19,339 bases of DNA, from assembly GCA_035644475.1 (NCBI GenBank), contig DASQOL010000051.1, positions 1 through 19,339 on the forward strand, in the 5' to 3' direction. The notes beneath the pieces were generated by a model, which made no database searches, was not told where the DNA came from, and was given only the letters and a program-made list of their open reading frames with translations. How positions within the stretch are numbered: the first letter of the stretch is position 1; every line of letters begins with the position of its first letter. Both the position numbers and the translations under genes were made by a program. Origin of the DNA: FEN-1219 sp035644475 (lineage in GTDB: Bacteria > Pseudomonadota > Gammaproteobacteria > Steroidobacterales > Rariloculaceae). This document shows positions 9,425-16,587 of the stretch, piece by piece.

Positions 9425-9440
9425 TGGCACGGCTCTTGCT
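9425..9440 (+). promoter_or_regulatory. Sigma-54 (RpoN) -24/-12 promoter of the PEP-CTERM gene
   Basis: TGGCACGGCTCTTGCT matches the RpoN consensus TGGCACG-N4-TTGCW at every fixed position, with the GG and GC elements correctly spaced. It predicts a start near 9451, 35 bases before ATG 9486. RpoN promoters need an enhancer-binding ATPase. PEP-CTERM systems often encode one (the PrsK/PrsR two-component pair), and several of their target genes carry -24/-12 promoters. Confidence 0.8.
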
Positions 9441-9485
9441 TTGTCTCCGCCGCGTTTAAATGTTTTCGCGCTTGGATCAGAGGAA

Positions 9486-10094
9486 ATGAAGAAGAGTCAC
9501 AGCCTTTCGTTGGTTTTCTTGTTGGCGGCGTTCAGCGCGCCGTCGTGGGCCGTTCCGATCGTCGGCAGCGAAGATTCGGTCAACAACAGTGCGCAGCTCG
9601 AGTACTCGGTGCAGAACGGGTTCGATCTGCGGCTCACGCTGGAGAACACGTCGAGCTACGACGCCCGCATCACGGGTTTCGGGTTCGACCTCGACGGCGG
9701 CAGCGCGTACGGTCTGTGGTCGGTGTCGGGCACGCTCGACAACGATGAATGGAATTTCTCCTACGACGCGATCCCCGGGTCGGACGACCGCGACGCTTTC
9801 GCGATCACGGGGCCGAACCTCTGGGGCGGCAGCCCGAACGGCGGCATCAAGGTCGGCGCCACCGGGATCTTCGACTTCTGGGGCACGTTCCAGAACCACG
9901 TGAGCGTGTCGAACATCGTGGTCCGCTTCCAGCAGACCGGCCGCGACGGTCAAGGCAGCGACAAGGGTTACGCGTGCACCGCGTCCTGCGCGGCTCCCAT
10001 GACCCAGGTTCCCGAGCCGACGAGCCTCGCGTTGCTCGGCGCCGGCATCGCCGTGCTGGGATTCGCCAAGCGCCGGCGGCGCGCTGCCCAGTAG
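9486..10094 (+). CDS. PEP-CTERM sorting-domain protein, exported
   Basis: A 202-residue secreted protein with a signal peptide at residues 1-22 (cleavage near SWA). The middle is polar and beta-rich, with aspartate/glycine-rich stretches and few basic residues. The C-terminal sorting signal is VPEPTS at 175-180, then a hydrophobic helix, then KRRRR. Exosortase recognises this signal at the cytoplasmic membrane and cleaves there. Such proteins usually reach the cell surface in bacteria that make extracellular polysaccharide. Two cysteines (C164, C168) sit just before the motif. ATG 9486 follows AGAGGA closely, and earlier in-frame codons lie upstream of the predicted RpoN transcript start, so they cannot be used. 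The central domain is not one I recognise. The gene stands alone behind a sigma-54 promoter, with no exosortase nearby. Confidence 0.93.
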   Translation: MKKSHSLSLVFLLAAFSAPSWAVPIVGSEDSVNNSAQLEYSVQNGFDLRLTLENTSSYDARITGFGFDLDGGSAYGLWSVSGTLDNDEWNFSYDAIPGSDDRDAFAITGPNLWGGSPNGGIKVGATGIFDFWGTFQNHVSVSNIVVRFQQTGRDGQGSDKGYACTASCAAPMTQVPEPTSLALLGAGIAVLGFAKRRRRAAQ

Positions 10095-10111
10095 CTCGCA
10101 CGGGCGCTCCG

Positions 10112-10131
10112 GCCTCGCACGGAAGCGAGGC
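10112..10131. terminator. Hairpin between convergent PEP-CTERM and SDR genes, candidate bidirectional terminator
   Basis: GCCTCGC (10112-10118) and GCGAGGC (10125-10131) form a perfect 7-bp stem with a 6-base loop, in the 59-base gap between the two facing stop codons. A self-complementary GGGGCGCGCCCC follows at 10133-10144. No long T tract is present in either direction, so termination is plausible but not certain. Confidence 0.5.
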
Positions 10132-10153
10132 TGGGGCGCGCCCCTCCGTCCTT

Positions 10154-10912
10154 TCAGCCGGCGAAGCGGTGCATGCCGCCGTCCACGTGGATGACCTCGC
10201 CCGTGATGTAGCGCGCGAGCGGTGAGGCCAAGAACGCGATCAGCTGCGCCATGTCCTCCGGCTCGCCGAAGAAGCCGATCGGGATGTTGGCGGCGATGAA
10301 CGCCTGACGATTCTCTTCCGTCGGGTGCAGGCGCTCCAGGATCTGCTCGCTCTTGATCCGTCCGGGCGGCAGGCAGTTCACGGTGATGCCGTCCGCCGCG
10401 AGCTCGCGCGACAGGCCCTTCGCCCAGTTGTGCAACGCGGCCTTTGCGACCGACGCGATATTGATGCCCGGCGGCTCGTTGGCGCCCGTGATGTTGATGA
10501 TGCGTCCCCAGCGCTGGCCGCGCATCGTCGGAATGAACTGGTTCGTGAGCCGGCGCACGAGCTCGAAGTTGAGCGTCATGCCCTCGAGCCACTCGTCCTC
10601 AGTCGCGTTCCACTTCACGGGGCGCGAACTGCCGGCGTTGTTCACCAGGATGTCGAGGCCGCCGAAGTCCTCGAAGATTTTGTCGCGCACCCGCTCGGGA
10701 GCCCCGCGCGCGGTGAGATCTTCGACGACCACGAGCGGACGCACGTCGCCTGAGCCTTCGATCTCGGCCGCGAGCTCGTCGAGCAGGCCCGCGCGGCGCG
10801 CGAGGACGGCCACGCGGCAGCCTTCCGCCGCGAGCACCTTCGCCGCGCCGCGGCCGATGCCGCGGCTCGCGCCGGTCACCAAGCAGGTTTTTCCTCGGAG
10901 CTGAAGGTTCAT
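10154..10912 (-). CDS. Short-chain dehydrogenase/reductase family protein lacking the catalytic Ser and Tyr
   Basis: A 252-residue Rossmann-fold protein of classical SDR length. The nucleotide-binding loop TGASRGIG (13-20), NNAG (91-94), the structural asparagine N115 and the active-site lysine K157 are present, as is the C-terminal VDGGM. Aligned by eye with FabG, the catalytic serine is replaced by G143. The tyrosine of YxxxK is replaced by A153 (IASVAK), with about three residues deleted between them. The protein may be a non-canonical reductase, a binding protein, or an enzyme using other residues; PPGRIKSEQI (182-191) may mark a subfamily. Ordinary SDRs reduce or oxidise hydroxyl/keto groups with NAD(P)H. 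The ATG at 10912 has no clear ribosome site. The gene diverges from an MHS transporter 47 bases away, hinting at shared regulation and a related substrate. Confidence 0.88.
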   Translation of the reverse strand: MNLQLRGKTCLVTGASRGIGRGAAKVLAAEGCRVAVLARRAGLLDELAAEIEGSGDVRPLVVVEDLTARGAPERVRDKIFEDFGGLDILVNNAGSSRPVKWNATEDEWLEGMTLNFELVRRLTNQFIPTMRGQRWGRIINITGANEPPGINIASVAKAALHNWAKGLSRELAADGITVNCLPPGRIKSEQILERLHPTEENRQAFIAANIPIGFFGEPEDMAQLIAFLASPLARYITGEVIHVDGGMHRFAG

Positions 10913-10947
10913 ACGTGACGTCCGTCGCCAGTCTAGCAGGCGGCAGG

Positions 10948-10953
10948 TACACT
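10948..10953 (+). promoter_or_regulatory. Candidate -10 box giving a leaderless MHS transporter transcript
   Basis: TACACT ends seven bases before the A of ATG 10960, so transcription would begin at or next to the start codon. No ribosome binding site precedes this ATG, which fits leaderless translation. No good -35 is evident. It lies in the 47-base divergent space shared with the SDR gene. Confidence 0.35.
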
Positions 10954-10959
10954 GCGACG

Positions 10960-12246
10960 ATGAGCATTGCGGTGGGGGAAGCCGCGGTCGCCGGCGCGGC
11001 GCCTGCGTGGTCGTTGCGGCGCATCGTTACGGCCGGCGTGATCGGCAACGTGCTCGAGTGGTACGACTTCGCCGTCTACGGTTACTTCGCGGCGACGCTC
11101 GGCGCGCTGTTCTTCCCCGCGGGCGATCCGGCGAGTCAAACGCTGGCCGCGTTCGCGACCTACGCGGTCGGTTTCCTCATGCGCCCCGTCGGTGCCGCGC
11201 TGTTCGGCCACATCGGCGACCGTTACGGCCGTGCGCGCGCGCTCGTGGTCTCGATCGCGCTCATGGCGATCCCCACCGTGCTCATGGGGCTGCTGCCTAC
11301 CTATGCGAGCATCGGTATCGCGGCGCCTGTCGGGATGGTGCTGCTGCGCATGGCGCAGGGGCTTGCCGTGGGCGGCGAGTTCACTAGCTCGATGGTGTTT
11401 CTCGCGGAGAACTCGCCGCAACCGCGCCGCGGCTTCTTCACCAGCTTCTCGATGTTCGGCGCCACCGCGGGCACCATGCTCGGGTCCGCGGTTGTCGGCG
11501 CGTTGACCGGGGTCATGAGCGCCGAGGCGCTCTCGTCGTGGGGCTGGCGCGCCGCGTTCGTGTCGGGAGTCGTCGTGGCGATCGTCGGCGTCGCGATCCG
11601 CCGCGGTATGTTCGACGCGCCGGGCGGCATCACGGAGAAGGCCCCCTTGAGCCGCGCGTTTCGCGAGCACCGCTGGCAAGTCTTGAGGATTGGCGTGCTG
11701 AACTCCGGCACCGCGGTGATCTACTACACGTTGTTCGTCTACGCGGCGACGTGGGTGCCGCAGACGACGGCGGTTGCGCGAGCCACCGCGATCCAGGTCA
11801 CGACGCTGTCGATGGCGACGTTTCTCGTCGTGCTGCCGCTCATGGCGGCGCTGTCTGACCGGATCGGGCGCAAGCGCGTGATGATTAGCGGTCTCGTAGG
11901 GTGCTTGCTGCTCGCGTATCCGCTCGTGCGACTCATGCACGGCGGCGATGCGCTGCTGCTGGCAGTGGGCCAGCTCACGTTCGCCGCGCTGCTCGCGTGC
12001 TCGATGGCGCCGATCCCGGCCACGATGTGCGAGACGTTTCCGCACGGAGTCCGCGTGAGCGCCGTGAGCGTGGGTTACGGTCTCGCGTACGCGCTGTTCG
12101 GCGGCACCGCACCGCTCGTCGCCGCCTGGCTCATCAAGCGCACGGGCAACGATCTCGCGTTCGTCGGCTACATCCTGGCCGTGGTCGCGCTGTCGCTCGC
12201 GATCGCGGCCACGCTGCGTGAGCGCCGCCACGCGCCGCTCCACTGA
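10960..12246 (+). CDS. MFS transporter of the metabolite:H+ symporter (MHS) family
   Basis: A 428-residue inner-membrane protein with twelve likely transmembrane helices. Hallmarks of the MHS group (shikimate, proline/betaine, alpha-ketoglutarate and citrate carriers) are GNVLEWYDFAVYGY near residues 29-42, the loop motif GDRYGR at 86-91, and QGLAVGGEF at 133-141. The second half repeats a loop motif (SDRIGRKR). Such carriers take up organic acids or osmolytes with protons. The substrate here is unknown. I chose ATG 10960; an in-frame GTG at 10915 would add 15 residues but includes the candidate -10 box. It is divergent from the SDR gene, and its stop codon is only seven bases from the stop of the acyltransferase on the opposite strand. 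Confidence 0.92.
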   Translation: MSIAVGEAAVAGAAPAWSLRRIVTAGVIGNVLEWYDFAVYGYFAATLGALFFPAGDPASQTLAAFATYAVGFLMRPVGAALFGHIGDRYGRARALVVSIALMAIPTVLMGLLPTYASIGIAAPVGMVLLRMAQGLAVGGEFTSSMVFLAENSPQPRRGFFTSFSMFGATAGTMLGSAVVGALTGVMSAEALSSWGWRAAFVSGVVVAIVGVAIRRGMFDAPGGITEKAPLSRAFREHRWQVLRIGVLNSGTAVIYYTLFVYAATWVPQTTAVARATAIQVTTLSMATFLVVLPLMAALSDRIGRKRVMISGLVGCLLLAYPLVRLMHGGDALLLAVGQLTFAALLACSMAPIPATMCETFPHGVRVSAVSVGYGLAYALFGGTAPLVAAWLIKRTGNDLAFVGYILAVVALSLAIAATLRERRHAPLH

Positions 12247-12253
12247 TCCGCGC

Positions 12254-14350
12254 TCAGTTCGCCGCGCTCGAGCCGCCTCCGGCGCTGAACAAGTCCGCGT
12301 CGATTGCGTCGCCCACGAAGCGCGAGCCGTCGGGCGCGAGGTGATCCGAATCGCGATAGAGCGCGGCGCCGCCGGCTTCTACGAGGCAACGCGCGCCCGC
12401 GCAGAATCTTCCGTTCGGGTCGAATACGCGCGCGCCGTTCGCGGCCGCGACCTCGCGCAGCGCGCGCAAGCTCTCGGCGGATCGTGCGCGCGCGTCCGCG
12501 GCCGGCCTGCCGCAGGTTGCGGGGTCCGTCCCCGCGAGATGCGAGCGGGCGACGCAGTCGGACGGCGACAGGATGTTGTCGGGAACTTGCCCGAGCAGCA
12601 GCACCTCGACGCCGAGCTTGCGCAGCTCCGCGACCGTGCGCCCGAGCCCTTCGCGCAGCACGCGGCGCGACTCGGCGACGCTCTGCTCCGCGCCGGCTTG
12701 CCGCGCGTCCCGAAGATAGCGGCGCTCGTTCGTGCCGATGTCGACGCCTTCGGTCCAGAAGTCCCAGGCGCCGGCGAGCGCGACCGTCCGCACCGTGCCG
12801 CTGTTCTCGACGAGCTCGAGCACGCGGCGGTTGATGTCCGCGCAGTCGTCTTGCACGGTCGGAGCGATCGGTAGCGCCTCGTTGCGGCGCACCGGCTGCG
12901 TAACCGGGGTTGCGTCGAGCACCGGCGGGCATCCGCCCGCCCATTGGAGCTGCGCGGTGAGTCCCCACGCCGCGGCGCGGCGCTCGACTCCCGCGAAATA
13001 GTGCGCGGCGTGCGAGTCGCCCCAGACGAGCAGGTCGAAGCGGCGGCGGCTGCAGTCGTTGCGCCCGGCGTTCGGCCCGACGCAGCTCGGCGGATACTCC
13101 TCGTCCTCCTGAGCGGCGTCGGCTGTGACGACCGCGCGCGGATAGCGAGCGGCGAACCCGTGCGAGCGGACCAGCGCGAGGCCGGCCAGCGAGAACAGCG
13201 CCGACGCCGCGACACCGACGCCGATCGCGCGCCAGCGCCGGTCCACGCCGCCGGTGCGCCGGAACGGCGTCTCGATGAATCGGTACGACAGCACGGCGGC
13301 CGCGGTCGCGGCCGCGATCAGCGCGAGGCTCTCGAGTGTAGTGAGGTCGCGCCCGAGATGGATCCGCGCGAGCACGAGCGGTGGCAGATGCCAGAGGTAC
13401 AACGAGTACGAGATCTTGCCGACGAAGCTCACCGGCCCCCACGCGAGCGCGCGCGCGATAGCGCCGCCCGGCCGCTGGCCCGCGTACAACACGAGCACCG
13501 TGCCGACGCACGGCGGCAGCGCCGCGACGCCGGGGAACCGCATGTGCGGCGAGTAGAGCACGATCGACGCGGCGATCGCCGCTAGCCCCAGCGCGCCCGC
13601 GCCCGCGGCGCGGGCGGCGGTCGGCCGCAAAATGCGTCCTGCAATTGCGGCACTCCCGCCATCCATGGCGGTCGGCCGCTCCGGCGCCGCGACCGCGAGC
13701 AGGGCGCCGAGCAAGAGCTCCCAGGCCCGCGTCGGCAGCAGATAGAACACCGCCTCGGACCGCGCCGCCATCTGCCACTCCGCGAGGGCGAGCGACAGCA
13801 GCGACACCGTGGCGAGCGCGAGCAGCGTGAGGCGCGGCTTGCCGATCCTGAGCAGCGCCAGCAGCAACAGCGGAAAGAAGATGTAGTACTGCTCCTCGAC
13901 GGCGAGCGACCAGGTGTGCAGTAGCGGGTTGCGCTCCGCGTCGGGTGCGAAGTAGCCGGCGTCGCGCCAGAAGTAGACGTTCGCGACGAACAGCGCCGTT
14001 GCCAGCAGGGTCTGGCCGAAGCGCACGGTCTCGACCGGCAGCAGCACCAGCAGCGCGACCGGCGTAATCGCGAGCAGCAGGAAGAACAGGGCGGGGAAGA
14101 TCCGCCGGACTCGGCGCTCGTAGAATTTCGCGATCGAGAAGTCGCGGCGGTCGATCTCCTTCTTGATGATCGACGTGATCAGGAATCCCGAGATCACGAA
14201 GAACACGTCGACGCCCACGAAGCCGCCCGAGAACGGCCAGAAGCGTGCGTGGAACAGGATCACCGCCACGACGGCAATCGCGCGCAGGCCGTCGATGTCG
14301 GCGCGATAGCCCGTCGCGAACGCGCTGTGGTTGTCCCGTCCCTGGCTCAT
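12254..14350 (-). CDS. Membrane O-acyltransferase (acyltransferase-3) with C-terminal SGNH domain
   Basis: A 698-residue OafA/OatA-type protein. Residues about 15-390 are an acyltransferase-3 membrane domain with some ten helices. It includes YRADIDGLRAIAV (15-27), H34 (ILFH), FFVISGFLI (50-58) and HTWSLAVEEQYY (145-156). Residues about 435-690 are a periplasmic SGNH hydrolase-like domain with nucleophile S446 in GDSH and D667/H670 (YRDSDHL) as the rest of the triad. The membrane half passes acetyl groups across the membrane and the SGNH half places them on a surface polysaccharide, O-antigen or peptidoglycan; that role is family knowledge. ATG 14350 is chosen because the conserved N-terminus begins soon after; ATG 14365 would add five residues. 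Neither has a good ribosome site. No polysaccharide cluster is adjacent, so the acceptor is unknown. Confidence 0.93.
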   Translation of the reverse strand: MSQGRDNHSAFATGYRADIDGLRAIAVVAVILFHARFWPFSGGFVGVDVFFVISGFLITSIIKKEIDRRDFSIAKFYERRVRRIFPALFFLLLAITPVALLVLLPVETVRFGQTLLATALFVANVYFWRDAGYFAPDAERNPLLHTWSLAVEEQYYIFFPLLLLALLRIGKPRLTLLALATVSLLSLALAEWQMAARSEAVFYLLPTRAWELLLGALLAVAAPERPTAMDGGSAAIAGRILRPTAARAAGAGALGLAAIAASIVLYSPHMRFPGVAALPPCVGTVLVLYAGQRPGGAIARALAWGPVSFVGKISYSLYLWHLPPLVLARIHLGRDLTTLESLALIAAATAAAVLSYRFIETPFRRTGGVDRRWRAIGVGVAASALFSLAGLALVRSHGFAARYPRAVVTADAAQEDEEYPPSCVGPNAGRNDCSRRRFDLLVWGDSHAAHYFAGVERRAAAWGLTAQLQWAGGCPPVLDATPVTQPVRRNEALPIAPTVQDDCADINRRVLELVENSGTVRTVALAGAWDFWTEGVDIGTNERRYLRDARQAGAEQSVAESRRVLREGLGRTVAELRKLGVEVLLLGQVPDNILSPSDCVARSHLAGTDPATCGRPAADARARSAESLRALREVAAANGARVFDPNGRFCAGARCLVEAGGAALYRDSDHLAPDGSRFVGDAIDADLFSAGGGSSAAN

Positions 14351-14357
14351 CCAGTCC

Positions 14358-14378
14358 GCATGCATGCGAGATGCATGC
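14358..14378. promoter_or_regulatory. 8-bp inverted repeat immediately upstream of the acyltransferase start
   Basis: GCATGCAT (14358-14365) and ATGCATGC (14371-14378) flank GCGAG. On the minus strand it begins eight bases before ATG 14350 and covers the place where a ribosome site would lie. It could be an operator or an RNA hairpin affecting initiation. The inverted repeat is visible; its function is inference. Confidence 0.4.
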
Positions 14379-14490
14379 CAAGACCGGGGGGACGAGCGGC
14401 CTACTGTATCGAAATGGCGACAGCCGGCGCGGCGACGCGAGTAGCGCGGCAACCCGCGGGGCGAACGGCAGCAGGAAGATGAGTCGCCGC

Positions 14491-16404
14491 CTAGAAGTGC
14501 AGCCTCACGCCGCCGTAGACCGCACGGCCCGCCGTGTTGAAGCCGTTCACCTCGCGGTAGTCCTGGTCGGTGGCGTTCTCGACGCGGCCGTAGAGCTCGA
14601 AGGTCTCGTTGAGCGCGTAAGCGACCGACAGGTCGAGCACCTCGTAGTCGGGGAGCGGGGCCGTCGGGTTGGGGAAGGTGCCGATGTCGATCGCGTCCTT
14701 CGACAGGCGATAGTTCGCGACGAAGCGGAACGCGTTGCTCTCCGACATGTACTGCACGCCGAGATTGCCGATGTTCTTTGGTCGGCGCAGCCGCTGCGCG
14801 TTGGCGGTGTTCTCCGTCTTGTTGTTGGTCCAGTTGGCGAGGAAGTGCCATTGGCCGCTGATCGGGGCCTGCAGGCCCAGCTCGATGCCCTTCGAGTTGC
14901 TCGTGCCCAGCGACTGCAAGTAGCCCGAGAACGTGGCGAGATCGAAGAAGATTTCGTCCGTGATGTCCTGATCGAAATAGGTTGCTTCGAAGTGCAGGCC
15001 GTTGGCCGCGTCGAGCTCTATCCCGAGATCGTAGCCCTGGCTCGTTTCCTCGCTGAGGCTTAAGCCGTGGGCCGGCGGGAACGAGTCCGGCCCGCGGTTG
15101 TACGAGACCTCGAACAGGCTCGGCCCGCGGAAGCCCGTGCCGTAGCTCGCGCGGTACTTCAGCGCGTTGCCGCCGGTCAGGTCTTGCACGTAGGCGAAGC
15201 TCACGCGGCCGCTCGTGTGAGTGCCGAAGTCTTCGTTGTCGTCGTAGCGGGCGCCTACCGTGAGGAAGAAGCTGTCGTTGAAGCTGCCCTGATACTCCAC
15301 GTAGTAGCCGTCCTGGTTTTGCGACAGCGTGCTGTTGGTGGAGTCGACGACCTCTTCCCTTTGCAGGTCGACGCCGTAGACCAACGTCAGCATGTCCGAC
15401 GGCTTGTAGCTTCCGGTGTACTCGGTCCGGTCGATCGAGCCTTGCGACTTGAACGTGCTGACGCCCAACGTGAGGTTGTCGCCGGTGACGTCGACGTTGC
15501 TGTAGCCGAACGAGTTGGTGAAGTCCCCGCTGTGCTGCTCGGCCGACACCCTGTAGGTGGTCTGGTCGGCAGTGCCGATGCAGTCGTACGCGGTCGCGGA
15601 CGTGTTCGGATCGAAGCAGCCGTCGTACTGCGTCGACGCGTCAACGTTGCGCGCCACGAGCTGGAGCCGCAGGTTCTCGGTCGCGTTCCAGCCGAGCTTG
15701 GCGTGCAGCGTGGTGTTGTCCGCGCCGTCTTTGTCGCGCAGCACCATGTCCGCGGTCTGCGCGTTGAAGCCGTCGGTGTTGAGGTCCGTCACGGAGACGT
15801 AGAAATCACCGTTGTCGTCGCCGCCGGACACGCTGCCCGCGATCTTGCGAGTGTCGAACTCGCCGGCCTCGATCGAGAACCGCCCGCCGGCAACGCCGGT
15901 GCCGCGGCCCGTGATCACGTTGACCACGCCGCCCGCGTCCGCGCCGTACATGAAACCCTGCGGGCCGCGCAGGACCTCGACGCGCTCCATGTCGCCGGTC
16001 GTGAGCAGGCTGTCGAAGCTCGGGGCGACCTGCGTCGCGCTCGGATCGAGGTCCTTGATGCCGTCGATCATGAGCAGCGTCCGATAGCCCTCCTCGCCGC
16101 GGATCCTCAAGGTCGTGGACTTGCCGGGCCCGCCGCTATTGCTGACGCCGATGCCGGGCAAGGTACGCATCGCGTCGGCCAGGGAGTCGTAGCCGCGGAG
16201 CTCGATGTCCGCGCCGTCGAGCACCGACACGGCGGTGCCGATCTGCCGCTTCGGCGTCGGCAGCATGCTCGAAGTCACGACGATCTCTTCGGGGCGCTCG
16301 GTGGACGAGCTCTGGGCGTGCGAGACGGCCGGTACAGTGGTCAATCCGCACAAGGCGGTCGCGATGGTCACGGCAACACGGGGCTGCGACTTACGGTCGA
16401 TCAT
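14491..16404 (-). CDS. TonB-dependent outer-membrane receptor, BtuB/CirA-like
   Basis: A 637-residue receptor that imports a scarce ligand across the outer membrane using TonB energy. Residues 1-30 are a signal peptide (cleavage after SHA). A TonB box EIVVTSS sits at 40-46. A plug domain follows to about residue 168, with LRIRG at 99-103 and RVEVLRGPQGFMYGADAGGVVN at 141-162. The rest is a beta-barrel ending in the expected aromatic residue (LHF). Two cysteines, C263 and C275, lie in a probable extracellular loop and may form a disulphide. The size and plug resemble vitamin B12 (BtuB) or catecholate siderophore (CirA) receptors; the ligand cannot be settled here. ATG 16404 has GAGGA five bases upstream. 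The leader holds a GC-rich hairpin and, further upstream, a 12-bp tandem repeat. No periplasmic binding protein or B12 ABC transporter gene is nearby. Confidence 0.93.
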   Translation of the reverse strand: MIDRKSQPRVAVTIATALCGLTTVPAVSHAQSSSTERPEEIVVTSSMLPTPKRQIGTAVSVLDGADIELRGYDSLADAMRTLPGIGVSNSGGPGKSTTLRIRGEEGYRTLLMIDGIKDLDPSATQVAPSFDSLLTTGDMERVEVLRGPQGFMYGADAGGVVNVITGRGTGVAGGRFSIEAGEFDTRKIAGSVSGGDDNGDFYVSVTDLNTDGFNAQTADMVLRDKDGADNTTLHAKLGWNATENLRLQLVARNVDASTQYDGCFDPNTSATAYDCIGTADQTTYRVSAEQHSGDFTNSFGYSNVDVTGDNLTLGVSTFKSQGSIDRTEYTGSYKPSDMLTLVYGVDLQREEVVDSTNSTLSQNQDGYYVEYQGSFNDSFFLTVGARYDDNEDFGTHTSGRVSFAYVQDLTGGNALKYRASYGTGFRGPSLFEVSYNRGPDSFPPAHGLSLSEETSQGYDLGIELDAANGLHFEATYFDQDITDEIFFDLATFSGYLQSLGTSNSKGIELGLQAPISGQWHFLANWTNNKTENTANAQRLRRPKNIGNLGVQYMSESNAFRFVANYRLSKDAIDIGTFPNPTAPLPDYEVLDLSVAYALNETFELYGRVENATDQDYREVNGFNTAGRAVYGGVRLHF

Positions 16405-16451
16405 GAAGTCCTCGTTGTAGTTCTATGTGCACCGCGCAAGCAGTCCCGAGG

Positions 16452-16462
16452 CCGGTCTCCGG
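16452..16462 (-). promoter_or_regulatory. Hairpin in the TonB receptor leader resembling the 3' end of a cobalamin riboswitch
   Basis: On the minus strand the leader reads CCGGAGACCGG, preceded by AG and followed by CC. This is close to the conserved 3' segment of cobalamin riboswitches, which has the form CAGGAGACCTG. The rest of a riboswitch (the B12 box and the GGTGCC and GGGAA segments) is not visible upstream. The motif is also a simple GC hairpin, so I hold this call loosely. Confidence 0.2.
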
Positions 16463-16515
16463 CTCCGGCTGCGCGATCCTATAGGAAGGCGCGCGAGGGC
16501 TTGTCGTTATTAACA

Positions 16516-16587
16516 GTTATCTCGGGGGTTATCTCGGGGGTTATCTCGGGGGTTATCTCGGGCGTTATCTTAACCGTTATGCTCTGC
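16516..16587. repeat. Tandem 12-bp repeat (GTTATCTCGGGG) between the ABC operon and the TonB receptor
   Basis: Three exact copies of GTTATCTCGGGG occupy 16516-16551. A fourth with one change covers 16552-16563. Two diverged units starting GTTAT extend to 16587. On the coding (minus) strand the unit reads CCCCGAGATAAC. The diverged fifth unit contains the stop codon of the ABC ATPase (16570-16572), so the array overlaps the gene end. It lies 112 bases or more before the receptor start codon. The array may arise from slippage and might act as a variable spacer or a set of protein sites. Confidence 0.85.

Noticed and set aside
10915..10959. Earlier GTG start for the MHS transporter
   Set aside because: The extra residues are not typical of the family and include the candidate -10 box; ATG 10960 fits the family N-terminus.
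12168..14381. 737-residue minus-strand frame overlapping the acyltransferase
   Set aside because: It is a neighbouring-frame shadow without domain pattern, while the 12254-14350 frame has complete acyltransferase and SGNH motifs.
14351..14851. Upstream extension of the acyltransferase frame to 865 residues
   Set aside because: The extra residues run through the receptor gene's coding region on another frame and lack any family similarity; the conserved N-terminus begins after ATG 14350.
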